The notes beneath the pieces are model-generated. The model saw only the letters and a program-made list of their open reading frames with translations. It had not been told where the DNA came from and made no database searches. From assembly GCA_017461315.1 (NCBI GenBank), contig JAFTYR010000045.1, positions 1 to 46,581 on the forward strand: a stretch of 46,581 bases of DNA, read 5' to 3'. Shown here piece by piece: positions 9,395 to 17,753 of the stretch. Both the position numbers and the translations under genes were made by a program. This DNA comes from Burkholderiaceae bacterium. Lineage in GTDB: Bacteria; Pseudomonadota; Gammaproteobacteria; Burkholderiales; Burkholderiaceae_F. Within the stretch, counting starts at the first letter, position 1. The number at the start of each line of letters is the position of its first letter.

Positions 9395-10047
9395 AGCAGA
9401 GTGAGAATCTTTTCTGGTTGGGACGCTATGTTGAACGCGTGTATCTCACCTTGCGTAATTTTGACCAACTGTATGACGTACTTTTAGATAAAGATGATCG
9501 GGCTTATGTCGCCTATTGTGAGAATCTGAATATCGAAAATATTTACGAAAATGAAATAGATTTCATTTCTAGGTATCTTTTTGATTCAAAAAATCCAGAT
9601 TCTGTTTATGCAAATTTGTCTCGAGCTTACGATAACGGCATTGTGCTTCGTAATGTGATTTCGAGTGCATCTCTATCCTATCTTCAAATGGCCTTAGATA
9701 CTTTAGAGGAAGGAAGAAAAACAAAGTCCTGCATTTTGTTGAATCAACAGGTAATCGATTATCTTTTGGCTTTCTGGGGTTGTATCGATGACTATTGCGA
9801 TTCTCATCAAAGACGCAATGTCATTAAGGCGGGTCGATACATGGAAAGATTAGATATGCAATTGCGTTTGCATGAATCATGGAATCGTATTGACGTCACA
9901 ATTCATAAGTTGGAACGAAGATTAGAAGGCGCTAGGTTATCGTATAGCGCAGAATGTATTCGTGCTTTACTGAATTATTCACGTTTAGGCTTAGATGATA
10001 AGTTGGCGTATAGCGAAGCACTCGGTATCGTGCACAAGTTGGTTTAA
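9376..10047 (+). CDS. Alpha-E domain protein (DUF403, COG2307)
   Basis: This 223-residue, largely helical protein has the Alpha-E signature near the N-terminus (ENLFWLGRYVERVYL) and a second GRYMERLDM copy near residue 153. Alpha-E proteins are known almost entirely from gene clusters with circularly permuted ATP-grasp ligases and are thought to assist them. No catalytic residues are defined. Canonical family members are about 310 residues, so this one is about 90 residues shorter, although both GRYxER repeats remain. It overlaps the upstream ATP-grasp gene by 19 bases and ends three bases before the transglutaminase-like gene, so the proteins are probably made together. Confidence 0.85.
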   Translation: MGFISIEQSENLFWLGRYVERVYLTLRNFDQLYDVLLDKDDRAYVAYCENLNIENIYENEIDFISRYLFDSKNPDSVYANLSRAYDNGIVLRNVISSASLSYLQMALDTLEEGRKTKSCILLNQQVIDYLLAFWGCIDDYCDSHQRRNVIKAGRYMERLDMQLRLHESWNRIDVTIHKLERRLEGARLSYSAECIRALLNYSRLGLDDKLAYSEALGIVHKLV

Positions 10048-10050
10048 AAG

Positions 10051-10821
10051 ATGAAAAAGTTTCTGTATTCACTACGAACGGATTTGCAATTTTCTACGGC
10101 AATACGTCAACATACTTTTTTGTTGCGGGCGACTCCTCGAGTCTATCCATTTCAAGAACCGCTGAATACGGCATTAGTTTGTCAGCCTTCAAGTCGGTTA
10201 AGTTCTGTCGTTGATGGATTAGGAAACTTGGTTCATCAAGGTTATATTGATGAACCTCATGATCGTTTCGTCTTTTGTTCTACGGGTGAGGTCATTATTG
10301 ACTCGAACAAAAAGGACCTTGAAAAACCTCATCCTTATTATCGACTAGAAACTTCGTTAACAAAACTTGAGGGAGACCTGAAAAACTTCTATGACGATAA
10401 TTACATTCAAGGTAGCATCGACGAGAAGGTGATGCACTGGATGACTCAATTAAGTCGGAATTTTTGCTACCGAACGGGGATTACAGGTACTCAAACCACT
10501 TCTGCAGAAGCCTTTGCAATGGGAGGTGGTGTTTGTCAAGATTATGCACAGATTTTGTTAACTTTGCTAAGATCCGATAACATTCCTTGCCGATATGTGG
10601 TGGGGTTATTGGCGGGAGAGGGAGCTTCTCACGCCTGGGTTGAAGTTTTTAATGACCATTTTTGGTTAGCTGTTGATCCGACACATACCCGAATTTGTAA
10701 TGATGAGTACCTCAAAATTTCACACGGATTGGATTTTTCGACCTGTTCGGTGGAAAGAGGAATGTTTATTGGTGAAGCTAGTCAGGTTATGTCAACAAAA
10801 GCATTGATGAAGGAAGTTTAA
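10051..10821 (+). CDS. Transglutaminase-like cysteine peptidase family protein (COG1305)
   Basis: This 256-residue cytoplasmic protein has an N-terminal beta-rich region followed by a transglutaminase core. The Cys-His-Asp triad is visible in GGGVCQDYAQ, GEGASHAWVEVF and WLAVDPTH. Proteins with this fold act as peptidases, amidases or transamidases. In ATP-grasp/Alpha-E clusters they are thought to make or remove an amide or isopeptide bond formed by the ligase; this is inference from gene context. There is no signal peptide, so it should act in the cytoplasm with its neighbours. The stop codon abuts the TTG start proposed for the next gene. Confidence 0.88.
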   Translation: MKKFLYSLRTDLQFSTAIRQHTFLLRATPRVYPFQEPLNTALVCQPSSRLSSVVDGLGNLVHQGYIDEPHDRFVFCSTGEVIIDSNKKDLEKPHPYYRLETSLTKLEGDLKNFYDDNYIQGSIDEKVMHWMTQLSRNFCYRTGITGTQTTSAEAFAMGGGVCQDYAQILLTLLRSDNIPCRYVVGLLAGEGASHAWVEVFNDHFWLAVDPTHTRICNDEYLKISHGLDFSTCSVERGMFIGEASQVMSTKALMKEV

Positions 10822-11768
10822 TTGATTCAGGAAGTTGTCTCACTTAGGTTGCCCGTTTCAGAACACTGGGTGGTAAAAAAAATCGGTTAATACCTTTATC
10901 AACGACTCAAGAGAATATTTCAGATCTAAAACGTCTTTGTGTAGTCACAGGGATTCACGGGGATGAGCTGGAAGGACAGTTTGTTTGTTACGAATTAAAT
11001 CGTCGTATACAACAAAATCCAGAGTGTCTAAAAGGTATCGTTGATATTTACCCGGCCTTTAATCCCCTAGGAATCGATACTCTTCAAAGAGGAATTCCTT
11101 TATTCGATTTAGATATGAATCGAATTTTTCCAGGAAATGATCAAGGTGCTGTAGCGGAATGGGTTGCTAGTCAACTGATTGAAGATCTTCGTGGTGCTGA
11201 TGTTGCTATAGATATTCATGCAAGTAATATTTTTTTAAGAGAAATTCCTCAAGTTCGCATTAATGTTAATACTGCTGAGGAATTGGTTCCTCTAGCTAAA
11301 ATGCTCGATGTAGATTTTGTATGGATCCATCAAGCGGTAACGGTATTGGAGTCAACTTTAGCTCATAGTCTTAATAGCATCGGAGTTAAAACGCTTGTGG
11401 TAGAAGCTGGTGTTGGTATGCGCATCACTGAAGATTATGGTTTGAGACTCGTTAATGGAATTTTGAACTTATTAAAAAATTTAGGAATGTGGACGGGGCC
11501 TGTGGACTTTGTTCGTGATCCAATTGTGTCAGCAGACCGATCTGTTAGTTTCATTAATTCTTCTGTAGCAGGAGTTTTTATTCCTGAAATTCGTCATAGT
11601 TCTAAGGTACAGAAAGGTGAGGTGGTTGGAAAAATCGTCGATCCTTTAACTGGGACTATTGTTGAAGAATGTATTTCACCGTCAGAAGGTCTTCTTTTTA
11701 CACTTCGAGAATATCCAATTGTGAATGAAGGATCTCTGATTGCAAGAATTTTGGAAGAAGCAAAATGA
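10822..11768 (+). CDS. AstE/aspartoacylase-like zinc hydrolase (M14 superfamily), frameshifted in a run of eight A
   Basis: Family members hydrolyse N-acyl amino acids or peptides with a zinc ion. TTG 10822, with AAGGAAG just upstream, starts MIQEVVSLRLPVSEHWVVKK. The rest of the protein (NRLIPLSTTQ onward) lies in the -1 frame, and the join is A8 at 10875-10882; nine A would restore one frame of 315 residues, close to the 311 of the next gene. Zinc and catalytic residues are present: GIHGDELEG (His46, Glu49), DIHAS (His133) and VVEAGVG (Glu195), in repaired numbering. The C-terminal beta barrel is intact. Taken alone, the longest ATG frame (11115-11768) would lack the HGDE motif. It is either a fresh mutation, a sequencing error, or expressed by slippage. 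Confidence 0.75.
10875..10882 (+). other. A8 homopolymer at the frameshift point
   Basis: Eight A join the two frames of the AstE-like gene. Upstream coding is in the frame of 10822 and downstream coding is in the -1 frame. A run this long can support polymerase slippage or -1 ribosomal slipping, and it is also a common site of sequencing error. Confidence 0.7.
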
Positions 11769-12700
11769 AAAAAGAGATTCTATATGAAAGCAATAGTGCT
11801 TATCGGGAGCCTTTTGTAATTCCTGGATTTCGATTCGGCGGTGAAGAGAAAACGTTTTGCATTGTAGGCAGTTTGCGCGGTAATGAAATTCAACAATTGT
11901 ATATTTGTAGCCGTCTTGTCAAACGTTTTAAAGAGTTAGAAGAGCAAGGTCGCATCCGTAAGAATTGTGGCATATTGGTCATTCCTTGCGCCAATATCTC
12001 GTCGATGAATATTGGTAAACGATTCTGGGCCATGGATAATTCGGATATTAATCGTATGTTTCCAGGTTATGATTTGGGTGAAACCACTCAAAGAATTGCA
12101 TCTGGAATTTTTAAGCATATTCAAGGCTTTAAATACGGTGTTCAGTTTTCTTCCTTTTATATTCCAGGACAATTTGTAACCCATGTACGCATGATGGAAA
12201 CCTCATATGCGGACATGGAATTGGCTCGATTATTTGGTTTACCTTTTGTTGTGTTGCGTAAGCCTCTTCCTTACGATACCACCACTTTAAATTTCAACTG
12301 GCAGGTATGGGATACCAAGGCTTTTTCTATTTACAACAGTGGTACCGATTCCATTGATGAGAAGGAAGCCATGCTCGTTGAAAGTGCGATCCTGAGATTT
12401 TTATCTCGAATGCATATCATCGATATGACGGTGCATGCGGGTTATGAATCTACGGTTATTGACGAAGATGGATTATTAACGATTCGAGCCGACGCGGCGG
12501 GGATCTATATTCCTTGTGTCACCCCGTTTGACGAGGTCTTTAAAGGACAAGTTCTAGGAAGAATCGTCGATTCTCTTACCGGAGAGGTTTGTTCTGAAGT
12601 ATGTTCTCCTAGTGATGGAATTGTTTTCTTTAAAAAACAAGTCCCTTTAGTCATGGAACATGACTCTTTATTCAAAATAATCACAGGATTACACAAGTAA
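11765..12700 (+). CDS. AstE/aspartoacylase-like paralogue lacking the zinc and catalytic residues
   Basis: This 311-residue protein has the same architecture as its upstream neighbour and overlaps it by four bases (ATGA). The fold-defining segments are kept, for example NRMFPGYDLGETTQRIASG and the C-terminal barrel ADAAGIYIPCVTPFDEVFKG. The active site is not: the HGxE motif reads SLRGNE (His to Arg38, Glu41 kept), the second zinc His region reads GVQFSS where the neighbour has AIDIHA, and the catalytic Glu position reads SIYNSG (Tyr190). I therefore expect a binding or regulatory partner, not a hydrolase, possibly forming a heterodimer with the first paralogue. This is inference from motif comparison within the window. 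Confidence 0.82.
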   Translation: MKKEILYESNSAYREPFVIPGFRFGGEEKTFCIVGSLRGNEIQQLYICSRLVKRFKELEEQGRIRKNCGILVIPCANISSMNIGKRFWAMDNSDINRMFPGYDLGETTQRIASGIFKHIQGFKYGVQFSSFYIPGQFVTHVRMMETSYADMELARLFGLPFVVLRKPLPYDTTTLNFNWQVWDTKAFSIYNSGTDSIDEKEAMLVESAILRFLSRMHIIDMTVHAGYESTVIDEDGLLTIRADAAGIYIPCVTPFDEVFKGQVLGRIVDSLTGEVCSEVCSPSDGIVFFKKQVPLVMEHDSLFKIITGLHK

Positions 12701-12901
12701 TCCAATGCATTGGAAACGGGATTTAAGAGAATAATTCCCTTTTCGACTGAAGAAATTTGATTTAATTTTGATGCTGTTTTATCCAGATAATTAATTGATC
12801 TATTGATATAACTGTTTGTTTTGTAACCTAATTTTTAGATGCTAAGAGTCTTCGTTGTGCATTATTTATTAATAGTGGGTTTATTAAAACATAAAACCTA
12901 C
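12701..12901. other. AT-rich intergenic stretch after the five-gene operon
   Basis: Together with the metQ promoter and leader (12902-13161) this makes a gap of about 460 bases without a gene. I see no open frame, RNA gene or clear terminator in this part. Confidence 0.5.
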
Positions 12902-12930
12902 TTGACTTATAGGATATATAGGTTTATAAA
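12902..12930 (+). promoter_or_regulatory. Sigma-70 type promoter of metQ
   Basis: TTGACT at 12902-12907 and TATAAA at 12925-12930 are separated by exactly 17 bases and are near consensus. Transcription would start near 12937, leaving a leader of about 225 bases before the metQ start codon. Confidence 0.7.
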
Positions 12931-12971
12931 TTAGGTAACCAATCAAACTACGTCACAATAAAAATGTCACT

Positions 12972-13086
12972 GCGTAATACAAATGCTAACTTTAGTATCA
13001 ATCACAGCTATGTGATTACGCTTTGCTGTCGAATGTGATCCTTTGTATTTTTGAGTTCAATGGTTCATTTTGTTTCTGAACCATTG
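12972..13086 (+). promoter_or_regulatory. Structured leader upstream of metQ (candidate cis-regulatory RNA)
   Basis: GCGTAAT (12972-12978) can pair with ATTACGC (13015-13021) and enclose an inner hairpin CACA/TGTG (13003-13006 with 13011-13014). The inner hairpin can extend to AATCACA/TGTGATT (13000-13017) only by breaking the outer stem. Downstream, CAATGGTTCA (13058-13067) pairs perfectly with TGAACCATTG (13077-13086). No T run follows, so it is not an intrinsic terminator. It does not match a riboswitch class that I recognise. Confidence 0.45.
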
Positions 13087-13161
13087 AGTTTCTCAGTTCT
13101 CAAAATTCATTCTTATTTTTCCATCAAGAAAATATTTTGTTAAAACTATAGGAGGACGACT

Positions 13162-13962
13162 ATGGTCTTTTCATTTAAGTCATTAATTGCAACCGTGTCT
13201 ATTTCGTTGCTTGGAGCATTATGTGTATCTTCTGCCAGTGCAACTCAAACCATAAAAGTTGGTGTTACAGCAGGCCCCGCTGCGGAGATTCTGGAACAAG
13301 TTATTCCAATTGCTAAGAAGAAAAATCTGGAAATTAAGCTTTATGAATTCCAGGATTACGTTCGTCCTCACGCTGCTTTAGCGGATGGTGAACTGGATGC
13401 AAACGTCTTTAGCACCAAAGTTTGGCTAGATGCACAAAATCATGATAGGGGATATAACTTAGTTCCTGTAGGAAGAGCTTTTACTTTACCAATGGCTTTC
13501 TATTCGAAGAAATTTAAAAACTTTAACGAAGTCCCTGCTGGTTCAACCGTTGGTATTCCTAACGACAGAACGATGGTCGGACGTGCTCTTTTACTGTTGG
13601 AGGCAAATAATATTATTAAGTTAAAGGAAGGTGTAGGACTTATTCCATCGACGTTTGATATCACAAGTAATCCAAAGAAATTAAAATTTTTGGAATTGGA
13701 CGCAGCGATGCTTCCACATTCTTTGAACGATTTAGCCGTCTCGGCAATTAACGGTAACTACGCTGCACTTGCTGGCTTAAATCCATTAAAAGATGGATTG
13801 ATTGCTGAAGATAAGGATGCACCTTATGTCTGCTATATCGTTGTACAAAACAAAGATAAAAATGCTTCCTGGGTTAAGGACTTAGTTACCTCAGTTCAAG
13901 ATCCAGCTGTAAAAAAGTTTATTGATAACAAATATCAAGGAAGTGTTATCGCAGGTTTTTAA
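13162..13962 (+). CDS. metQ: MetQ/NlpA family methionine-type ABC transporter binding protein
   Basis: This 266-residue exported protein belongs to the NlpA/MetQ family, which binds D- or L-methionine or related compounds for the MetNI transporter. Family motifs include TIKVGVTAGPAAEILEQV after the signal peptide, ELDANVFSTKVWLD, and LDAAMLPHSLNDLAVSAING. The signal peptide seems to be cleaved by signal peptidase I after SASA (about residue 27). There is no good lipobox, unlike the lipoprotein MetQ of E. coli. A strong AGGAGG site precedes the ATG. No metN or metI gene is adjacent. The long structured leader suggests post-transcriptional control. Methionine specificity is not proven by sequence. 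Confidence 0.9.
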   Translation: MVFSFKSLIATVSISLLGALCVSSASATQTIKVGVTAGPAAEILEQVIPIAKKKNLEIKLYEFQDYVRPHAALADGELDANVFSTKVWLDAQNHDRGYNLVPVGRAFTLPMAFYSKKFKNFNEVPAGSTVGIPNDRTMVGRALLLLEANNIIKLKEGVGLIPSTFDITSNPKKLKFLELDAAMLPHSLNDLAVSAINGNYAALAGLNPLKDGLIAEDKDAPYVCYIVVQNKDKNASWVKDLVTSVQDPAVKKFIDNKYQGSVIAGF

Positions 13963-13996
13963 TGTAAAAGTTTTGGAACAAAGAGGTTTATAGATC

Positions 13997-14036
13997 GGTG
14001 TAAAAATACTTATAGAAGAGTATTTTTACACCTTTC
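13997..14036 (+). terminator. Terminator between metQ and sbcC
   Basis: GGTGTAAAAATACT (13997-14010) pairs perfectly with AGTATTTTTACACC (14019-14032) across an 8-base loop, followed by TTT. It sits between the convergent metQ and sbcC genes and may act on both strands. Confidence 0.8.
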
Positions 14037-14063
14037 ATATTCTAGAAAATTAAATCGTTATGA

Positions 14064-17000
14064 CTAATTGAATTTAGTAACTCCAGGGCCTTGCAATGTG
14101 CTTTTTCCAGAACTTTGTCGAATTACTTCAATACGTGTTGGAATATTTTCCTTTAACTCTTGCATGTGAGAAATGACTCCAATCAATTTTCCTTGATGGT
14201 GAAGTTTTGATAGAGCATCAAGTGCTGTATACAAGAGTTGTTCGTCTAAAGTACCAAAACCTTCATCCAGGAATAAAGAATCAATTCGAGAATTGTTACT
14301 TGTCATTTGGGACATACCAAGTGCAAGCGCTAAACTGACAAGGAATGATTCTCCTCCAGAAAGGTTGTCAACACTGCGGATTCTTCCTTCTTGATACTCA
14401 TCTACAATTTGAAGATCTAAAGGACGATTTGGGTTTCTAACCAGTATGTACCGAGAGGTAATCGCAGATAACTGTCGGTTAGCGTATTCAATCAATACTT
14501 CAAAAGTAAGCCCCTGGGCAAAAGTCCGGAAGTTATTTCCGTCAGCAGAACCAATGAGCTTATTTAGGTTTTCCCAACGTTCAGTTATTTTTTCTTGTTC
14601 TTGATATAACTTAAACTTCTCTTTATATCTATTTTTAGTTTCTTGATTTTGTCTCAGACGCTCTTGCGTTATCCCCGCATTTTTTTGTGCGGTTAATAAT
14701 TCTGCGTTTAAAGTGGAAAGTTCTTTTTCTAATTCGTCTTTTGGCTTTGTTGTTAAGTTTTTCTCAAGCTCAATGGATAGTTTGTTACTCTTATCTTGTT
14801 TTCGAGCCGTAATCGAGGCTTCTCGTTGTATTAAAGAATCATTTTCTTGTTGCAATTCTTCCCGCAGGTTGTCAGAAATACGTGCCGAAATAAAAGCTTG
14901 TTCCGTTTCAAAACGGTTTTCCGATAGAGCTTTTTGGAAATCTTTTTCTTGTACGAGAATTTCTTTAGCCAATGTCTCTAGCTGTGATGTATACACGGCA
15001 ATAGTGTGTTCAATACCAGCAAGAACCTTCTGTTGCTCATCATTTGCATCAGACGCCGTATTACGGTTATTCATAGCTTCAGTGAGAGCTTGTTTGAGGT
15101 CTGAGTCCACTTTATCGGGTAATTGATTTCCGAAAAGATCAAAACGTTCTTTTGAAAGAGTTTTAATCTCTGACTTAAGTGAGTCTGTATCGGTTTGTAA
15201 ACCAGAAATTTTTTCCTGTAATTCCGAGTATCGTTTTGAAATTGTTTCATTAGAAACGGTATCGGTCTCTATTTGTTGCGTAATTAAAGCAAGATCTGCC
15301 TTCGTATTTTGCCAACTAACTTTTCTTTTGTCTAAAACAGTGTAGTTTTGTTTTAGTTGAGATAAGGTGGTAGAAATTAAACCATAACGCTGGAAAATAC
15401 GTTCTAAGGAACGCATGATCTCATCTCGTTTTTTTTGAGCTTCCGATTCGATGTTGAGATTATTTTGATGTAAGGCTTCATTTCCCTTTAAATCAGAAGT
15501 ACAAACGAGAAGTTCTTCATTAATACTCGTTAAACGTTTGTGTAATGCATCTAAATTAGAGCGAATGTTCTGTAATACGGTATTCGTGGAAGCAACTTTG
15601 TCTAGCTTGCTTTCTAGATCATTTCGTCGATTTGTGAAAATATTCACTTTTTGTTGTATGACCGTATTCCAAGTGGCGGGTTTACGACCTCGAATACCAG
15701 TTAGTTCGTACTCTAATGCCTCTTGTGAGATGTCTTTTGTTAAGTTCTCGACATTTTGAGATAACTGTCCGATATGTTGTTTATTAACTTCAATTTCAGT
15801 CAATAAACGTGTATTTTCTTCATTGGCTCGACGTTCCTCTTCCATAGCAATATTCGCTTCTGAAATTGCCTTTTGGTATTTGTCGTTAGCTTTTGTATCC
15901 AATGAAAGACTTGTCGCATATGGATGATGAATGGCACCACACAACGGACAAGGACGTCCATTTACGAGTAAATGACGCATGTCTTTAAGATCGTCTACCG
16001 CTTTTTGGAAAGTAACGATTTCACGAGTTGTTTCAACTAGAGCATTTTTGTCTGCTAGTGTTTGTCTTGCTCCGGCTAGTTTTACTGCCGATAACTTCTG
16101 CTGAATAATGACTTTATCAAGTCGATCTTTACTATCCTCAACCTCTTGAATCATGGCGAGGAGTCGTTCTAATTTTTCTTGTAAAACAGCAAATTTTTGT
16201 AGTTTTAAACTGTATTGATCCAGCTCTTTACGGATAGTTTGTTCTGTTTCACTACCTAATAACTTGCTTAGTTCTCTTTCTTTTTGTAGCTGATCATTTT
16301 TAACGGTAAATTCCTCTTTTCGAATTTGAGCAATTTGTCCGTTAAGTTCTGCTATCGCTTGTTTATTCGATTCAATTATTTTTTGAATATTTTTTTGCTC
16401 GTGTTGAGCACAATCGATGCGATTTTGCTCAACATCGATTTGTTGCAAATTTTGAGCGTAAGAAGATAAATTTTCGATTAAGGCTTCGTCGCAGTCTTGT
16501 TCTTCTAATCTCTTTTGTAATTTCTTTTGTTCCGCTAAATTATTAGACAATTTTTGTCTAAGGTTGTTTTGTTCTTCAGAGATCTTTGATAGCGTATTTT
16601 GCTCTTCTGCAATCGCTTTATCTTTTTCTTTCCTTACTGATTCTAATTCAGCGATTTTTGCGTCAAGAGAACGTACATTTACGAGTACTGAAGAAGTATC
16701 GCTGTATTTTTTCTCGAGATTAGCGAGCTGTTCATCAGCAGACTTTAGTGCTATTTCTGTTGCTCTTGCCTTTCCTTTTGTAATTAATAAAGTTTTATTA
16801 GACTCTGCAAGATCTTTGTTGATTTTAGAGGAGCGCTCTCTGCGTTCTTTTAAAGTCTCATAGATAGGAGTAATAGAAAGGGCACGCCTAGCACTTTCTA
16901 ATACAGGACGTTTTGGAGCGAACTGATCAATTTTGCTCTTAAGTTCGTGTTCTTCTTTATTAATTTTCTTCAGTTCATCTTGATAAACTTCAATCGTAGA

Positions 17001-17744
17001 AAGCCAGGTGATAGCTTCTTGCATTTGCTGAATGGATGCGTCACATTCAGCAATGCGTTTCTGTGCATTATCTAATTGAGACTGCTCAAGCTTTTCTGCT
17101 TCCTCAGGCATGACTGTGATGCCTTTGAGCTCGTTATCTATAGCGGTTAACTTTTCCTTTTCTGCCTTAGTGAGCTCAAACGTTAGTTTAGAAAGATCAG
17201 AGTAAATCGTTGTACCGGAAATGTTTTCTAAAAGCGGACCCCGTTCTTTTTCACTAGCGTGCAGGAAAGCGGCGAAGCCTCCTTGCGCCAAAATTACTGT
17301 TCTAATAAACCGTTCGTAATTAAGCCCTGTGAGGCCCTCAATTGTTTGAGGAACCTTAGAACGCTCACCAATGATCTTTCCGGTTTCGAATTCTGATAAT
17401 TCCCATTTTGTATTCTGTAATTTTCCTTCACTATCTCCCTTAGCGCGATGTTGTAGCCAAGTGACTCGGTACGTTTTGCTGTTATGTGAAAAACATACCT
17501 CGGAAGAACAACTTGATGCGAGTCGCGACATAATTTCATTACTTGAAGTATTGACTCGGTCAAGACGAGGAGTTCGTCCATATAGCGCTAAAGTGATTGC
17601 ATCAAGAATAGTCGACTTACCGGATCCCGTTGGACCCGTTATCGTGAAAATTCCATGATCTTCGTATTCTTTTGTAGTGAAATCAATTTTCCATTTGCCA
17701 TACAGTGAATTTAAATTGGAAAACTCTACAGATAAAATTTTCAT
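14064..17744 (-). CDS. sbcC: SbcC, ATPase subunit of the SbcCD nuclease
   Basis: SbcC is the SMC/Rad50-like ATPase that, with SbcD, cuts DNA hairpins and processes blocked DNA ends. The 1226-residue protein has an N-terminal Walker A motif (GPTGSGKST, residues 37-45). Two long coiled coils are joined at a zinc hook (GRPCPLCGAIHHPY, near residue 600). The C-terminal half carries the signature LSGGESFLVSLALALG and Walker B (SLFLDEGFGTLDE). It is longer than the E. coli protein (1048 residues), with most of the extra length in the coiled coils. The start lies nine bases after the sbcD stop, so the two genes form one unit. Confidence 0.96.
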   Translation of the reverse strand: MKILSVEFSNLNSLYGKWKIDFTTKEYEDHGIFTITGPTGSGKSTILDAITLALYGRTPRLDRVNTSSNEIMSRLASSCSSEVCFSHNSKTYRVTWLQHRAKGDSEGKLQNTKWELSEFETGKIIGERSKVPQTIEGLTGLNYERFIRTVILAQGGFAAFLHASEKERGPLLENISGTTIYSDLSKLTFELTKAEKEKLTAIDNELKGITVMPEEAEKLEQSQLDNAQKRIAECDASIQQMQEAITWLSTIEVYQDELKKINKEEHELKSKIDQFAPKRPVLESARRALSITPIYETLKERRERSSKINKDLAESNKTLLITKGKARATEIALKSADEQLANLEKKYSDTSSVLVNVRSLDAKIAELESVRKEKDKAIAEEQNTLSKISEEQNNLRQKLSNNLAEQKKLQKRLEEQDCDEALIENLSSYAQNLQQIDVEQNRIDCAQHEQKNIQKIIESNKQAIAELNGQIAQIRKEEFTVKNDQLQKERELSKLLGSETEQTIRKELDQYSLKLQKFAVLQEKLERLLAMIQEVEDSKDRLDKVIIQQKLSAVKLAGARQTLADKNALVETTREIVTFQKAVDDLKDMRHLLVNGRPCPLCGAIHHPYATSLSLDTKANDKYQKAISEANIAMEEERRANEENTRLLTEIEVNKQHIGQLSQNVENLTKDISQEALEYELTGIRGRKPATWNTVIQQKVNIFTNRRNDLESKLDKVASTNTVLQNIRSNLDALHKRLTSINEELLVCTSDLKGNEALHQNNLNIESEAQKKRDEIMRSLERIFQRYGLISTTLSQLKQNYTVLDKRKVSWQNTKADLALITQQIETDTVSNETISKRYSELQEKISGLQTDTDSLKSEIKTLSKERFDLFGNQLPDKVDSDLKQALTEAMNNRNTASDANDEQQKVLAGIEHTIAVYTSQLETLAKEILVQEKDFQKALSENRFETEQAFISARISDNLREELQQENDSLIQREASITARKQDKSNKLSIELEKNLTTKPKDELEKELSTLNAELLTAQKNAGITQERLRQNQETKNRYKEKFKLYQEQEKITERWENLNKLIGSADGNNFRTFAQGLTFEVLIEYANRQLSAITSRYILVRNPNRPLDLQIVDEYQEGRIRSVDNLSGGESFLVSLALALGMSQMTSNNSRIDSLFLDEGFGTLDEQLLYTALDALSKLHHQGKLIGVISHMQELKENIPTRIEVIRQSSGKSTLQGPGVTKFN

Positions 17745-17753
17745 AATAATCGA

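Noticed and set aside
13000..13017. AATCACA-GCTA-TGTGATT as a CRP site
   Set aside because: CRP sites read TGTGA-N6-TCACA; this palindrome has the half-sites in the opposite order.
13058..13086. Hairpin upstream of metQ as an intrinsic terminator
   Set aside because: The stem is perfect but no T run follows; kept only as part of the leader structure.
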